DNA of 64,000 nucleotides from Ceratopteris richardii (Eukaryota > Streptophyta > Polypodiopsida > Polypodiales > Pteridaceae), in NCBI GenBank assembly GCA_020310875.1, contig CM035406.1, forward strand, positions 222,997,294 to 223,061,293, written 5' to 3'. Of the stretch, positions 1 to 11,102 are shown piece after piece. The notes beneath the pieces were generated by a model, which was not told the DNA's origin, did not search any database, and saw nothing but the letters and a program-made list of their open reading frames with translations. Position 1 is the stretch's first letter. Every line of letters begins with the position of its first letter. Made by a program: the position numbers and the translations under genes.

Positions 1-9
1 GAAAATTGG

Positions 10-1508
10 ATGGCTGCTATGCAATCTGAATATGATGCTATAATGAAGAATGGTACATGGTCTTTATGTGACTTGCCTCTTGGCAAGAAGGCCATTGGCA
101 CTAAGTGGGTATACAAGCTGAAGCGTAAACCTGATGGTACAGTTGACAGGTATAAGGCTAGGCTTGTTGCAAAGGGTTATGCGCAGGAAAGAGGCATTGA
201 TTTTGATGAGACCTTTGCACCTACATGCCGTATGACTACTGTTCGGAGCATTTGTGCACTTGCAGCCCATCATGGTTGGAATGTACATCAGTTGGACATT
301 AAAACAGCATTTCTGAATGGTGACTTGCATGAAGAAGTGTATGTTTTTCAGCCCCGTGGCTTTGTGCAGAAAGGGCATGAAAACCAGGTGTGCAGGTTAA
401 AGAAGGCGTTATATGGTTTAAAGCAAGCACCACGTGCTTGGTATGAGAAAATACATGCCTATCTGATTGCACATGGTTTTGAGAACAGTCCAACTGAAAG
501 CACCTTATATGTTAAGCGTGCTAATGATGTGCTTTTGATCATTGTTGTCTATGTAGACGACATGCTGCTCACTGGTCCTCTTGAGAAGCATATTGCTGAT
601 TTCAAGGCTGATTTGCATGCCTCATTTGAGATGTCTGATTTGGGGTATTTGCATCACTATTTGGGCATTCAGTTTATGCAAGTTGATGGTGGAATGGCTT
701 TGTGTCAAACGAGATATATTGACACATTATTGCAGCGTTTTGGCCTTGAAGACTGTAAGCCTATTGCCACTCCTATAGAGACAGGTTTACGATTGAGTCT
801 TCATGATGCTGGAGATGCATTTGATGCTGTTCTCTATCAGCAGGCTGTTGGATGCTTGATTTACTTATGCATTACTCGGCTAGATATTCAGTTTGCTGTC
901 TCACAGATGAGCAGGTTTATGCATTGCCCAGGAGTCACGCATTGGAAAGCGGTTAAGCGCATCTTTCGCTACTTGAGTGGTACTCGGCTACTTGGGTTGT
1001 TTTATCCCAAGGGGGGATCACTACCGCCAGATTTGCATGCTTTTTCTGACTCAAATTGGGCTGGTTGCTATGACACTCGTGTGTCCACCAGTGGTTTTTG
1101 CTTCATGCTTGGTAGCTCATGTATATCTTGGTTGAGCAAGAAGCAGCCTACTGTGGCCACTTCCAGTTGTGAGGCTGAGTATAGGGGGCAGCTTTCACAG
1201 CGACTGTTGAGTGTGTGTGGCTCAGACGCCTTATGGCTGATTTGGGTGTTGGCCAGTCTTCTGCCACCACCATCTTCACTGACAGTCAGAGCGCATTGGC
1301 AGTTGCGAGGAACCCTGTGTTCCATGCTCGCACTAAGCACATTGAGGTGCATTATCACTATGTCAGGGAGAGGTTCTCTGCTGGGGAGATCAGCTTGGCA
1401 TATGTGCCCACGCAGGAGAACATTGCAGACCTTTTCACGAAGGCTCTGCCTAGGGAGAAGTTTGAAGCTTTCCGCAAAGCTTTGGGCTTACTTCCTTTTG
1501 TGGAGTGA
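10..1508 (+). pseudogene. copia pol 3' part: reverse transcriptase and RNase H, one frameshift
   Basis: This encodes the reverse transcriptase and RNase H that copy element RNA into DNA inside the virus-like particle. Visible RT landmarks are [28 protein letters not shown] and the catalytic YVDD (550-561). RNase H landmarks are SKKQPTVATSSCEAEY, then HARTKHIEVHYHYVRE and IADLFTKALP. The RT frame stays open to 1695, but from about 1183 it is out of register. RNase H continues in another frame (about 1215-1508) because a run of five G replaces the three G seen at the matching place in element B (about 23438), a two-base insertion. RT itself has no stop codon, so apart from this shift it is one of the better preserved pol genes here. 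Confidence 0.9.
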
Positions 1509-1572
1509 TTTCCACATAGCTCGGCACTTCCTTATACATGAGTGCCAGCTCCTTGTTCACCGCATCACTCCC

Positions 1573-1582
1573 AGGGGGGATT
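1573..1582 (+). promoter_or_regulatory. polypurine tract of element A
   Basis: The purine run AGGGGGGATT sits directly before the LTR start TGTTGATA. In LTR retrotransposons it primes plus-strand DNA synthesis. Element B has the equivalent tract just before its 3' LTR. Confidence 0.75.
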
Positions 1583-1812
1583 TGTTGATATATTTAGGTA
1601 GTGATGTGTGTGAACACTCTAGGACCGCCGGGGCACTTTTTTCCCTCTTTAGGAGGTTTTTTTCCCCCGGCTTGTATATACGCCTATTGCCCTAATGGGC
1701 TACTTATCTTTGTACATTCACTAGTAATACATTCAGTCTTGTGTGTTGTGCTCCAAGCTTCTTCTTCTTCCTTGTGCTGTTCGCGTGCTTCCGAAGACGT
1801 CTAACTGCAACA
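1583..1812 (+). repeat. 3' LTR of element A (230 bp)
   Basis: The LTR begins TGTTGATATATTTAGG and ends TCTAACTGCAACA, so it has TGTTG...CAACA terminal inverted repeats. It matches the LTRs of element B at 19876 and 23840. GGTAA directly follows and should be part of the target duplication; its partner lies outside the window. Short open frames inside the LTR are read-through with no coding meaning. Confidence 0.9.
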
Positions 1813-1828
1813 GGTAACAATCTAGAGT

Positions 1829-3145
1829 TTGGCTAAGGGTTTTGCACAAACTCAAGGAATTAATTATGAGGAAACATTCTCACCTGTGGCTAAAATCCCA
1901 ACCATCAGAGTATTGGTAAGTGTGGTTGCATCTAGGAATTGGGATATGTATCAATTGGATGTGAAAAATGCTTTTCTAAATGGCTGGATTTTAGAGGAGG
2001 TTTACATGGCTCAACCTCCTAGCTATGAAGACCCAAGCAAGGTAAATTATGTGTGCAAATTGAACAAAGCTCTTTATGGTTTGAAGCAGGCACCTAGGGC
2101 ATGAAATCATAGGTTGACTAGCTAGCTTCAAGATCAAGGATTCATCATGAGCAAGGCAGATTCTTCTCTGGTTGTCAAGAGAAGCAACTCAGAATTGATA
2201 TATTTATGTGTATATGTTGATGACATCATTCTTACACGAAGTGATGCCAATGACATCAAACACATCAAGAACCAAATGATGTAGGAGTTCAAAATCAGTG
2301 ACCTAGGACTTCTAAAGTATTTTCTTAGACTTGAATTGGTCTACAAAAATTCTAGAATTTACCTTACTCAAAGGAAGTATGTGCAGGACATGTTGAAGAA
2401 CTTGCATTTGGAGAATGCCAAGATAGCTAGCACCCCTATGGAGGTAAATCATAAATTGAGTGCTCATGAAGGTGATTTACTTGAAGACATTGCAAGATAC
2501 CAAAGCATATTTGGAAGTCTAAATTATGCAACCTTCAAAAGGATAGATATACCTTATGGAGTAAGTGTCTTAAGTCAATTCATGCATAAACCTAGAGCAC
2601 CTCACTTGGAAGCTTCCAAAAGGATTTTGAAGTATCTCAAAAGTACTCAAAATCAAGGTTTATACTTTCCATGCACATGAGATTTAGACATCAAGCTATA
2701 CTCAGATGCAGATTGGGCAGGTTGTAAAGATGAGAGAAGAAGTACATCTGGATATTTGTCTTTTGTAGGTGATAAGCCCATTTCATGGTCTTCCAAGAAG
2801 CAACCTACTATTGCTTTATCTTCAAAAGAGGCTGAATACAGGGGATTAGCCAATGCTACTCAAGAAGCCATATGGATTAGATTTCTCTACTCAGATTTGG
2901 GACTTCACACTCACTCATCTATGATCTTTGGTGACAATACAAGTTCTTTGCACCTTGCAGCAAATCCTAGCTATCATGCAAGAACCAAGCATAAAGAAGT
3001 TCACTATCACTATGTTAGAGAGAAGCTATTAAGCAAGGAGATTCAATTGGCATATGTATCCACAAATATGCAATGTGCAGATTTATTGACCAAAGCACTT
3101 GATGGTACTAAAATTTATAGGTTTAAAGCTATGATTGGATTATAG
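1829..3145 (+). pseudogene. copia pol fragment: RT and RNase H with several stops
   Basis: RT begins at the AKGFAQ motif, followed by [20 protein letters not shown] and, after stop codons at about 2102 and 2126, CVYVDDIIL (catalytic YVDD kept). A further stop precedes EFKISDLG and another follows the connection region at 2680. RNase H is well preserved: SDADWAG, SWSSKKQPTIALSSKEAEYR, GDNTSSLHL, YHARTKHKEVHYHYVRE and LLTKALDGTK. It ends in a stop at 3143-3145. At least four in-frame stops show that it is dead. The N-terminal pol part lies left of element A and outside the window. Confidence 0.85.
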
Positions 3146-3191
3146 GACATTGAAGAGGATTGATGAAGAAGATCAAGCCAAGATGTTTGGC

Positions 3192-3203
3192 TTGAGGGGG
3201 AGC
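3192..3203 (+). promoter_or_regulatory. polypurine tract of element D
   Basis: TTGAGGGGGAGC directly precedes the LTR start TATTGGTGC. The same sequence precedes the LTRs of the H array at 30505 and 32302, so D and H share this priming site. Confidence 0.75.
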
Positions 3204-3917
3204 TATTGGTGCAAATCCAAGCCTTCACATTTGGCTATCCATAGAAGAAGATATGTGAGACCATTTGATGGACCACATGAACCTCTGCTTGTAATAGTTG
3301 GATCTTTAACAACTTGTAAAAGTGCCTTTATCTTGATAGAATCTTGTAACTCCCTACATTTTGTGGAGTTAGGAGAATCAAAAGTTCTGAATTCCATTTG
3401 GTGCATCACTCCTAAATTGGAGGAACATTTTTAGGTACATCCAAGTTTGAATTCAAGTTCAAACATTGGAGGTAAATCACTTATAAAAAGAGGTTGTAAT
3501 CTCGTGGTCTTAGTGCCCCCATTATTGAGCTTATTATTGATCATTTGTAAAGATTGAGAGGCTTATATCATTGCCTACTCTTCTCACCATCATTGGGCAT
3601 CATATTTATGCCAATGATCATGTATAACAATGTTCTATAATGCATTAGGTTATTGATTACATCTGTCTTCATCTCTGCTATGTTCACTCAAAACAATATA
3701 TTTTGAATGCCCATATCTCAGTCATTTCTCCAAAATTTTTCAACTTCTATAGTTTGTTGGAACGAGCAAAAGTCTACTACAAGCTCTCAAAGTTTGAAGA
3801 AGCTTCATTTAGAAACTAGGGAGAAAACCGCCTCAAAGTTCTCACTGGTCATTCTCTATGTAGCTCCTAAAAAATCGGCGATAAGCTTCCACTTACTAAG
3901 TTGATTTCTCAGTGTGG
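3204..3917 (+). repeat. 3' LTR of element D, truncated
   Basis: It starts TATTGGTGCAAATCCAAGCC, a mutated TGTTGG start, and has a TATA-like box at 3482-3489. Its last recognisable segment, ending CTCAGTGTGG near 3916, parallels the interior of the H-family LTR. The final third of a typical LTR of this group is missing, so the right edge is approximate. Confidence 0.6.
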
Positions 3918-4099
3918 ATGACAAATAAGTGGATAGATACTAAAAGATTGCAAGAGTGGTCGTGGAATCATGGAGGAACAAAAAGACGGAAGGGAAGTGA
4001 ATCATTAAGTACCGTTGGTAACAACATATCATAATACAAACCATTCCACTTACCAATTATGTAATGAAATGCATGGATTGCGTTGGAAAGACAAAAAGT

Positions 4100-5770
4100 G
4101 TAGGCCAAAAAAATTAAGTAGTCATGAGAAATTTGTTGTCGATCAATGTGGACATGAAGTGCTCATAATTTAGATCCATTGATAGGACTATGTAAAGATT
4201 CTTTGGTGAGAGTTTCTAACCAAAACGTAGTTGGACCAGTTTGCGTGGAAATGCGATAAGTGTCAAACCAATGAACCTTAAATTTTTTGGCCATACCATT
4301 AGCTGTAGAATTGTAAATTAGAACTAATTGGCTAATCGTAAAGAGAGGGGTTTTTAGGAATCTTTTCTGGGTATGAGCTTGTCAAACTTGGAACTCTTGC
4401 ATCTGGAGAAAAGTTGCAAACCAATCTTTGTCCAAAGCTCAAATGACATCCAAGCAATCATAAATCAAATGTTCATGAAGGATTTTACGGTCAATAGCAA
4501 CACAAAAACTGGGAAGAACTATCTTCATTGATGCAATGTCTTCAATCCATAAAGCAATTTAAATGGGGTAAATCTAGTAGCGACTATATAGGTTGTATGA
4601 TAAGCCCATAAAATAGACGGTAGGAACTTGTCCCATCTCTTCGGTGGGAACTAAATTAACTTCTTCAAGATTGTTAACATTGATTTGTTAGTACTCTTAG
4701 TGAGATCATTGGGACAGGGATAATAGGGAGTACTAAACTTATGGAGGATATTAAAATCAATAGTTAAACCTTTTATGACATCATTAACCAAGTGTGGACC
4801 ACGATAAAAAATGATTTCAAAAATGGGGAAAAACATCTCATGTTGAACACTAGGTTACCAAAACTATAGTGCATTTGTAAAAGCCCATGCTTCTTCCCAT
4901 TGACTTGCATAATCATTATAAGTTAAAATTTAATGGTTGTTAATAGACACAACTAGAGGAGTAATTTGGCCAACAAAGTCTAGGCCCTAAGTTTGGAAGG
5001 GTTCTAGAGGAAAAATTGGTTGAAGAGGAAAATGATGTCGGAATAATGGCTGCCTAGTCCATTGGTAGGGATCACAAGTAAGAACATAAAGGAAAACATC
5101 TTTGTGCATTGTAGGCCATCAAAGAACACTCTATAACACTTTCTTTAGGGTTAGATCTACTACAAAATGGCCTTCGGTGGGGTGAGTATGGCCGGACGCC
5201 AAATAGATGGGACTTCATGAGTAGGAACACACCGTAGCCTAACTCTTGATAACTCATAGTGATACAGTTGATCAATGATGATTTAAAAATGTTTAATATA
5301 CAAGGCAAGCTTCTAGAGTTGGGCCTGAGATAAGGACCCCATTGGTAGAACAGTCTTCAAGAAAGTGAAAATAGTGTCATAGTAAGTGGCAGCCAAATGC
5401 CATGTGGGTGGTATAGGTTTGGGTGTTGTATTGTATAAATGGCCAAAGAGGTCATGTCTGCAATCTCGAATAATTCACCAGAATCCATCCTAGATAAGAA
5501 GTCTACTAGGGCATGATGAGTACTCGATCGCTGGATGATATCAAAGTCAAACTCCTATAACAAGAGGATCCATTAGGCAAATCTTATGGTGCCCACTTGG
5601 TTTTGTACTAAATACACCAAAGCAGCATGATCCACATGGAAAATAAATTTTTGACCTTGTAAGTAATGAAATTTGTTTTTAAGAATAGATATGTCCCAAG
5701 CATTCCCTCTCATTCACGGGATAATTCTTTTTGATGAAAGCAAGTCGATGACTAGCATAGTAGATTGGGT
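4100..5770 (-). pseudogene. Ty3/gypsy pol relic: RNase H to integrase
   Basis: Read on the minus strand from about 5765, the translation passes through gypsy RNase H landmarks (YASHRLAFIKKNYPVNEREC, then FHVDHAALVYLV, then WILLL and the terminal ALVDFLSRM). It continues through a degenerate zinc-binding region (CVPTHEVPSIW, CDPYQWTRQPLF) into the integrase core (GLDFVGQITP, then RGPHLVNDVIKGLTIDFNILHKFSTPYYP at 4836-4700). Stops and frameshifts occur throughout. The domain order RNase H then integrase is diagnostic of Ty3/gypsy rather than copia. No LTRs could be assigned. Confidence 0.75.
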
Positions 5771-5789
5771 GGTACCATTTATTTTCAAT

Positions 5790-6310
5790 CCCCTTGACGT
5801 ACATCTAGCCCCTCAATTGAAGCTGTTCTTGTAACTTCACCCCCCACAACCATCATGCCTACCCCATCTCAAGTGCGTCTCTGATCCCACCAACCGTAGC
5901 ACCCTTTCCATCCACTCTCCTATCCCTTCCCTTACCCGAATCTATCCCCCAATCCCTTTAATATCATGTCTCACTTTTTTCTCCATGTTCCTTCAACAAC
6001 CTACACCTCCCTCGCTTGGAATTGCATTCTCTCTTCCACCACCTATATCATCCTATTTGGAACCGATCTCCTAGCATCCAAGCATGTTTTCACATTTTTT
6101 CACACACCACAACCACTACTATACATCCAATGCCATAGACATGTCACCACCCATGACAACACCACCCACATTTCACACACCACTTCCCGTTCACCCTCCA
6201 CAAACCTCATAATCACACACAAGCACATTTGCACCAATATCCTCTATTCCCCTCCCCTCTCCCTTTCCCCTTGCATTACATACTAATGCTCATACACTCA
6301 TGCATTCCCA
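5790..6310. other. C/T-rich low-complexity stretch
   Basis: The plus strand here is strikingly rich in C, T and A and poor in G (for example CCCCACAACC and CCCTCCCCTCTCCC). A 106-codon open frame at 5966-6286 is low complexity, rich in His, Thr and Ser, and has no recognisable domain. It lies between two gypsy relics of opposite orientation and may be part of an old LTR or leader. I assign no function. Confidence 0.35.
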
Positions 6311-6589
6311 TTCCACTTACTCTTCATCTACCATTGACATCGGACTACACCAATTGCTCATGAGTATGAGTTAGGTGCATGAAGAATTTACTTCGATTAG
6401 TCAATGCTATTAGGAGCTACAAAACATCACCCTTACTTGCAAGCTCAACTCAATCCATTGACCATTGAGAATGATTCATGTAACACTCAACATACAGAGG
6501 TCAAGAACAATTAGGACGCTATGGAAGTCAAGTTTCTTTCTCAAACAAGTGATAATGTTAGGAAACATTGTGGGGAAAAATGGTATGTC

Positions 6590-7060
6590 CTGAGATGAAG
6601 ATAAAGTGAAGGACATTCTGAATTTGTCAAGACCAACCAATGTCAAATAATTACAAACTTTTAAGGATCATTGTGTTTACTATAGAAAGATTTTGTACAA
6701 ATTTGCAAACATTGTGAAACCCTTGTACGAATTGATCACTAAATTTCAATGGGTTAGATGAATTAGAGAGAGTGTTTGAAGCTTTAGAAACTTGTTTTTG
6801 GCATAACATTTATACTCAAAACCCCTCAATGGGATTTGATTTTTCATGTCCATTTAGATGCTTCTAATTTTGCATTAGGATGTGTATTAGCAAAACCTAT
6901 TGAAGGAAACAATTTGGATTTTCCCATAGCCTATACAAGTAGGAAATAAATAGGGTTGAAACAAATTACATAATTGCTGAAAGAGACGGATAGGTATGGT
7001 GTATGATTTGTAGAAATTTAGGAATTATTTGTTGGAACATACTTAAATCTCTTGCTCACC
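6590..7060 (+). pseudogene. Ty3/gypsy RT/RNase H fragment
   Basis: Plus-strand translation in shifting frames gives the end of a gypsy RT (KDHCVYYRK, IVKPLYELITKFQW) and the start of its RNase H (ASNFALGCVLAKPIEG, FPIAYTSRK, AERD). Several stops and frameshifts are present. It is opposite in orientation to the relic at 4100-5770, so the two are either separate insertions or one inverted element. From about 7060 to 7335 nothing is recognisable. Confidence 0.6.
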
Positions 7061-7334
7061 TTCAAGCTCTACTTTATTTAGTTAAACCTTATCATACGAG
7101 GATGATTGTGAGATGTTTTTTTCTGATAGAGGAAAAGTGTGAAAGATTATTGGGGATGATAAGAAAGTTGGAAGGATAGGTCAAGCAGTTGGATTTAAAA
7201 AGTAAATTATTTCAAAACTTTTATCAAACCTTTGAAAGAGCCAATGATGAGATATATGAAATGCTCATGGAAGAAGCTACTATTTGACTAGAAGGCAAAA
7301 AAATAGAAGTAAAAAGTGAAGAAACCCAATGAAT

Positions 7335-8989
7335 AAAATACTACTACTAATAATCTCATTATTGTAGGTTAGATTACTGAGAAGGGTTTATTGGTAAGAT
7401 TTACCAAGCATGGATCATTTGTTGAAGGCCCATATGAAGGATTCAAGGAGATAGTAAAAGTAAAAAAGAATTGTAGATCGTTCATCTTTGAACTCGAAGA
7501 CACTAAGAACATTGAATTTTTCAATTATCGCACTCCAAGCCTATCAGAGTTAGAGATTCAACAGGAGGCTAGCTCAAATGGGAGAAAGAGCCCTCAAAAA
7601 AATTAGTAGGGATCAAAGTGTACTTGGGCTACCAAATATATCAAAACAACACATGATATATAAATGTAGTGCTTGACAATTTGGTAAGTGACAAAGACAA
7701 CCCTTGACCAAGAAAGCCTAAATACATGGAAACCTATTGGAGTTGGTCCACACACATGTTTGAGGACCAAGCAAGGAACCTTTCTCTCTGGATGAAGGTA
7801 CTACGTGTCATTTGTAGATGATTGTAGTAGTGGACTATCTTGTATTTCATGAAGCATAAGGATTAAGTATTTTCATGCATTAAGAAGTATTTAGCTCTTG
7901 TGGATAAAAAAATAGGTAAAACCTTAAAAAGGCTAAGGTTAGATGGAGGTGGATAATATTTCTCTCATGACTTTTATTATTGACTCCAAGAGAGAGGAGT
8001 CAAGAGGGAAATCAGAACCAGATATACTCTTGAGCAAAATGGAGTAGTAGAGAAAAGAAATAGGACAATTGAGGTGGTTGAAAGGTCCATGCTCAATTAA
8101 AAGAAAATCCCCAACTTCTTGTGGAGATAGGGAGTATCAACAACAACTTATTTAGTGAATTGGCTTTCATCAAAGGCTCTCAATTGAATGAATCCATATG
8201 AGGCATGGAATGGAAGAATGCCTAGTTTGGATCATTGTATGATCTTTTGGTGCATTGCATGTGCACACATACCTTCATAGATTAGAGGTAAATTAAACCC
8301 TAAGGCAAAGAAATGTATACTCAATGATTATGGTCTTAATTCGAGAGACTAAAGGTTGTACAATACAAGCAACAAAGGTCTCATTTTAAGTAGGGATGGT
8401 GTGTTTGATGAAAACAAATCATGGTCTGAAGATGATTGTAGGAGAATCAAGATACCTTATGACCTAGAGGAGGACTATCCAACTCTATCAAAAAGAATTC
8501 AGCACACACTTGAAGCAACAAGTGACTCTGAAGATTATTTGAAGACTACAAGGAGAGAAATCAATTCTTGGAACTCTGAGGGAAAAGCCAGAGTGCAAGA
8601 GTTGAGGGATTTAGCACAATCCTCTCAAAAAACAATTAGAAGATCAACTAGAGAGAAAACAAAGCTAGAAAGGTATGGATATGATACATCATTAGTTACT
8701 AAACATTCTATATATGTGACACATGATTCAAATTCTGAGGAGCCTTCATCTTTTGACGAAGCAAATAAGAATCTTGAATGGATGAATAATATGGAGGAAG
8801 AGATTGAAGCATTACAAGAAAATGAAACTTGGAAATTGGTACCCAAGACTCCATTTATGAAGATCATAGGTTCAAGATGGATATCCAAGGTAAAGAAAAA
8901 ATCTGATGGAACTATTAAGAGGTAGAAAGAAAGACCTATGGCCAAAGGATATGCATAAACACAAGGAATTGATGATGAAGAGACCTTTT
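7335..8989 (+). pseudogene. Copia relic E: protease end, integrase, RT start (interrupted by F)
   Basis: The relic opens within the stretch that links protease to the GAG-pre-integrase domain (NNLIIVG, then EKGLLVRFTKHGSFVEGP). It runs through a heavily mutated integrase (LPNISKQHMIYKC, ELVHTHV, a degraded DDE core) with many stops. It ends in a clean 190-codon stretch at 8356-8925 holding the integrase C-terminus (SNKGLILSRDGVFDENKSW) and the RT N-terminus (NMEEEIEALQENETWKLVP). RT stops abruptly after GIDDEETFS at 8989, where the LTR of element F begins, so F inserted here. The rest of E was not found. Confidence 0.8.
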
Positions 8990-10053
8990 CGTTAGTGCAT
9001 TTTACCCAAGCCTACATGCTTCATATGATTTGATTTATGTTCATTTGTAGTCATATGTGTAGACATATAAACACTTCTTGTAAAAGAGTATATTTTATCT
9101 CTTCTAATTATGAAAGAAAGAATGGCTTAAGTCATCCATGATGTAAAAAGTAAATTCATGGATCTAACTACCTAAAACTGTGAATCCAACTAAGAGAATA
9201 TCTCCTAATTCTAAGAGTCACTTTTAGGTGAAGTTATTTGAATTCAAATTGAAAACTACCTCCAAAAGCAGCTATAAAAGGAGCAAGAAGGAAGTCACCA
9301 TCAGAGAGCTTGATTCATGCCCACTTCATGTTCATTTGTAGAGATTGAAATACTTACTCTATAGATCTATTCTTCTACTCCCATTGTGCAAGTATTTATT
9401 TCCAATGAGTTTGTAATTATATGCGAATCTATACATTCATCATTTACTTCTCTATTTTATTCTCTGATATACTCACTCTGAACAAAAACTTCAGAAGCTC
9501 ATATATCGGTCTATACGTTACCTTTGTTAGAGTTTTAAAGTAAATTAGATTTTTCTTCAAGTCTAGTTTATGATGGAAAAATTTCATGGTCATTTGATTT
9601 ACTATCTATGAGAAATTTGTGTTTTTCTACTCACTAGTCAAATCTCTACAAAGCCCCGAAAATGGCAGGAGTGTTCCACATTTTGCTAGATCTTGTTCTT
9701 AGTGCTTAGTTAATCAATTGATGCGTTTTAACTTGAATTAGCAAGCTATCTATGTCTATTTGCTATGTCCAAAAGGATATTTTCTAATTCCTACCAGGTT
9801 GAGATCACTATTCATTTTGTAGAGCAGGTGTATGTACAAAAATAAGAAGTTTTGGGAGCTAGTCATTTTCCAACTAGTCTGTGTTGACTCAAACTTTTGA
9901 GATACTTGTTCCAAAGCACTTGGGTGTTTTTGTTGTGGATTTAGGAAGCTCAAAGGGTATACTAAACAAATCTGAAGTCCTAGTTGGTAGCTGTGAGGCT
10001 GGTTGTCGCAACACCAACTCATCTTTGGATTGCATCCACCATGTCTCTTTATA
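8990..10053 (+). repeat. 5' LTR of element F (about 1064 bp)
   Basis: The start CGTTAGTGC is a mutated TGTTAGTGC that replaces the expected RT codons of element E. The following CAAGCCTACA parallels the start of the J LTR. A TATA box, TATAAAAG, lies at 9273-9280. The end is placed just before the PBS at 10055. Both boundaries are within a few bases. Confidence 0.65.
9273..9280 (+). promoter_or_regulatory. TATA box in the F LTR
   Basis: TATAAAAG within GCAGCTATAAAAGGAGC is a good plant TATA box about 780 bp before the PBS. It is the likely core of the LTR (RNA polymerase II) promoter. Confidence 0.5.
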
Positions 10054-10054
10054 G

Positions 10055-10066
10055 TGGTATCAAAGC
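10055..10066 (+). promoter_or_regulatory. Primer-binding site of F
   Basis: TGGTATCAAAGC differs by one base from TGGTATCAGAGC, the usual copia site complementary to the 3' end of initiator-Met tRNA. It lies 14 bases before the gag start codon. Confidence 0.8.
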
Positions 10067-10079
10067 ATAGTCAATGAAT

Positions 10080-11102
10080 ATGGGAGATGGATTTCCATCA
10101 ACAATTGACGAATTGGATAGAAAAAAATACCCAGCATGGTCTCTAAGGATGAAGGCTTATCTTCAAGGGAGGAATCTATTTGGATACACATCTAGAGATG
10201 AAGCTATGCCAACCATGAGGAACAAAGGGCAACCATCACATGAAGAAGAGGAAAGACTTTCAAATTGGTGTTCAAAGGATACACTTGCAAGGTCCCATGT
10301 TCTAAACTGAATCTCTAATTTTCTTTTACCTCATGTCAAGGGATGCAAGATGTCAAGAGATGCAAGATGTCAAGAGAGACTTGGAATGCACTTTCTTCTT
10401 TGTTCTCCTCCAACACTCGAGCAAGGAAGAACAAATTGTGGATAAAGTGTAACTGATTATGCCACAACGATGAAGGAGATTTCAAAACAAATTGGAAGCA
10501 TTGGAGAGGTAATTGAAGAGGAACAAATCATTAGACAAACCATAAATGGAATCAAAGTAGATGACAAGTGGGCGTCCTTCACAACAGCCATGGACTTGTA
10601 CATGGATATCATGTACTTGACCTCAACACACTCATGGGCCAACTCCACTCATGAATCAAAGATTAGCAAAGGTGGTGAGTCCTTAAGAGGTAGTAATCAA
10701 ACTTCTGCCTTATATTGTGATAAATCTAAGGGCAAGGACAAGTCAAAGAATAAGAAGAATGAAGATGAAGGTAGCTCTTTCCAAGCAAGCTTTGTAGGTA
10801 GAGGAAGAGGTAGAGGTGGAAAGCAAGGCAGGGGGAGATTCCAATCATCTCAACCTTGTAGTATATGTGGCTTATCTAATTATACTACTAAAGAATGTTT
10901 CAGGAACCCAAGGGACTCAAGAGGAAGAGGATTCAATAGAGGTGGCTATGGATCAAATAGAGGCATATACAATCGAGGCTACAACAACAACTACAACAAC
11001 AATTACAACAACTATCAAATTGGTCATAGAGGAAGAAGAGATTACAATAACTATGCAAAGGAACAAAGTCAAGAAGATTCATTATTGATTATGAATATAT
11101 AA
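10080..11102 (+). pseudogene. gag of element F, broken
   Basis: Gag forms the virus-like particle and binds element RNA. The ATG at 10080 gives MGDGFPSTIDELDRKKYPAW, the conserved N-terminus of this copia group (an upstream in-frame ATG at 10074 is less likely). A stop occurs at about 10308, and a 17-bp direct duplication at 10342-10375 adds a frameshift. The frame resumes at 10470 with the UBN2-like core (IGEVIEEEQIIRQTINGIK), a basic Arg/Gly-rich tail and a zinc knuckle CSICGLSNYTTKEC. The knuckle histidine is replaced by Tyr, so CCHC is broken. A TAA at 11100 separates gag from the protease frame, which continues in the same register. Confidence 0.8.
10342..10375 (+). repeat. 17-bp tandem duplication in F gag
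   Basis: GATGCAAGATGTCAAGA occurs twice head to tail. Other copies of this gag (H and G) have a single GGATGCAAGA/CATCTCAAGA-type stretch, so the extra 17 bases are a slippage duplication that shifts the frame. Confidence 0.7.

Larger units (their letters stand above)
1..1812 (+). mobile_element. Copia element A, 3' half (RT, RNase H, 3' LTR)
   Basis: This is the right-hand part of a Ty1/copia element whose gag, protease, integrase and 5' LTR lie left of the window. The order RT, RNase H, polypurine tract, LTR is the normal copia 3' end. Its LTR is the same family as those of element B (19876-24067), so B and A are two insertions of one short-LTR family. To its right, element D begins in the middle of an RT codon block, so A is inserted into D. 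The left target-site copy is outside the window. Confidence 0.9.
1813..3917 (+). mobile_element. Copia element D, pol 3' part and truncated 3' LTR (host of A)
   Basis: The sequence resumes in RT motif [21 protein letters not shown] immediately after element A, showing that A landed in D's RT region. RT and RNase H run to 3145, then a polypurine tract, then an LTR that is lost about 700 bp in. The LTR is a diverged relative of the long-LTR family seen in F, G, H, J and K. Confidence 0.85.

Noticed and set aside
5966..6286. 106-codon open frame
   Set aside because: Low-complexity Ser/Thr/His composition in a C/T-rich tract, no domain and no promoter context.
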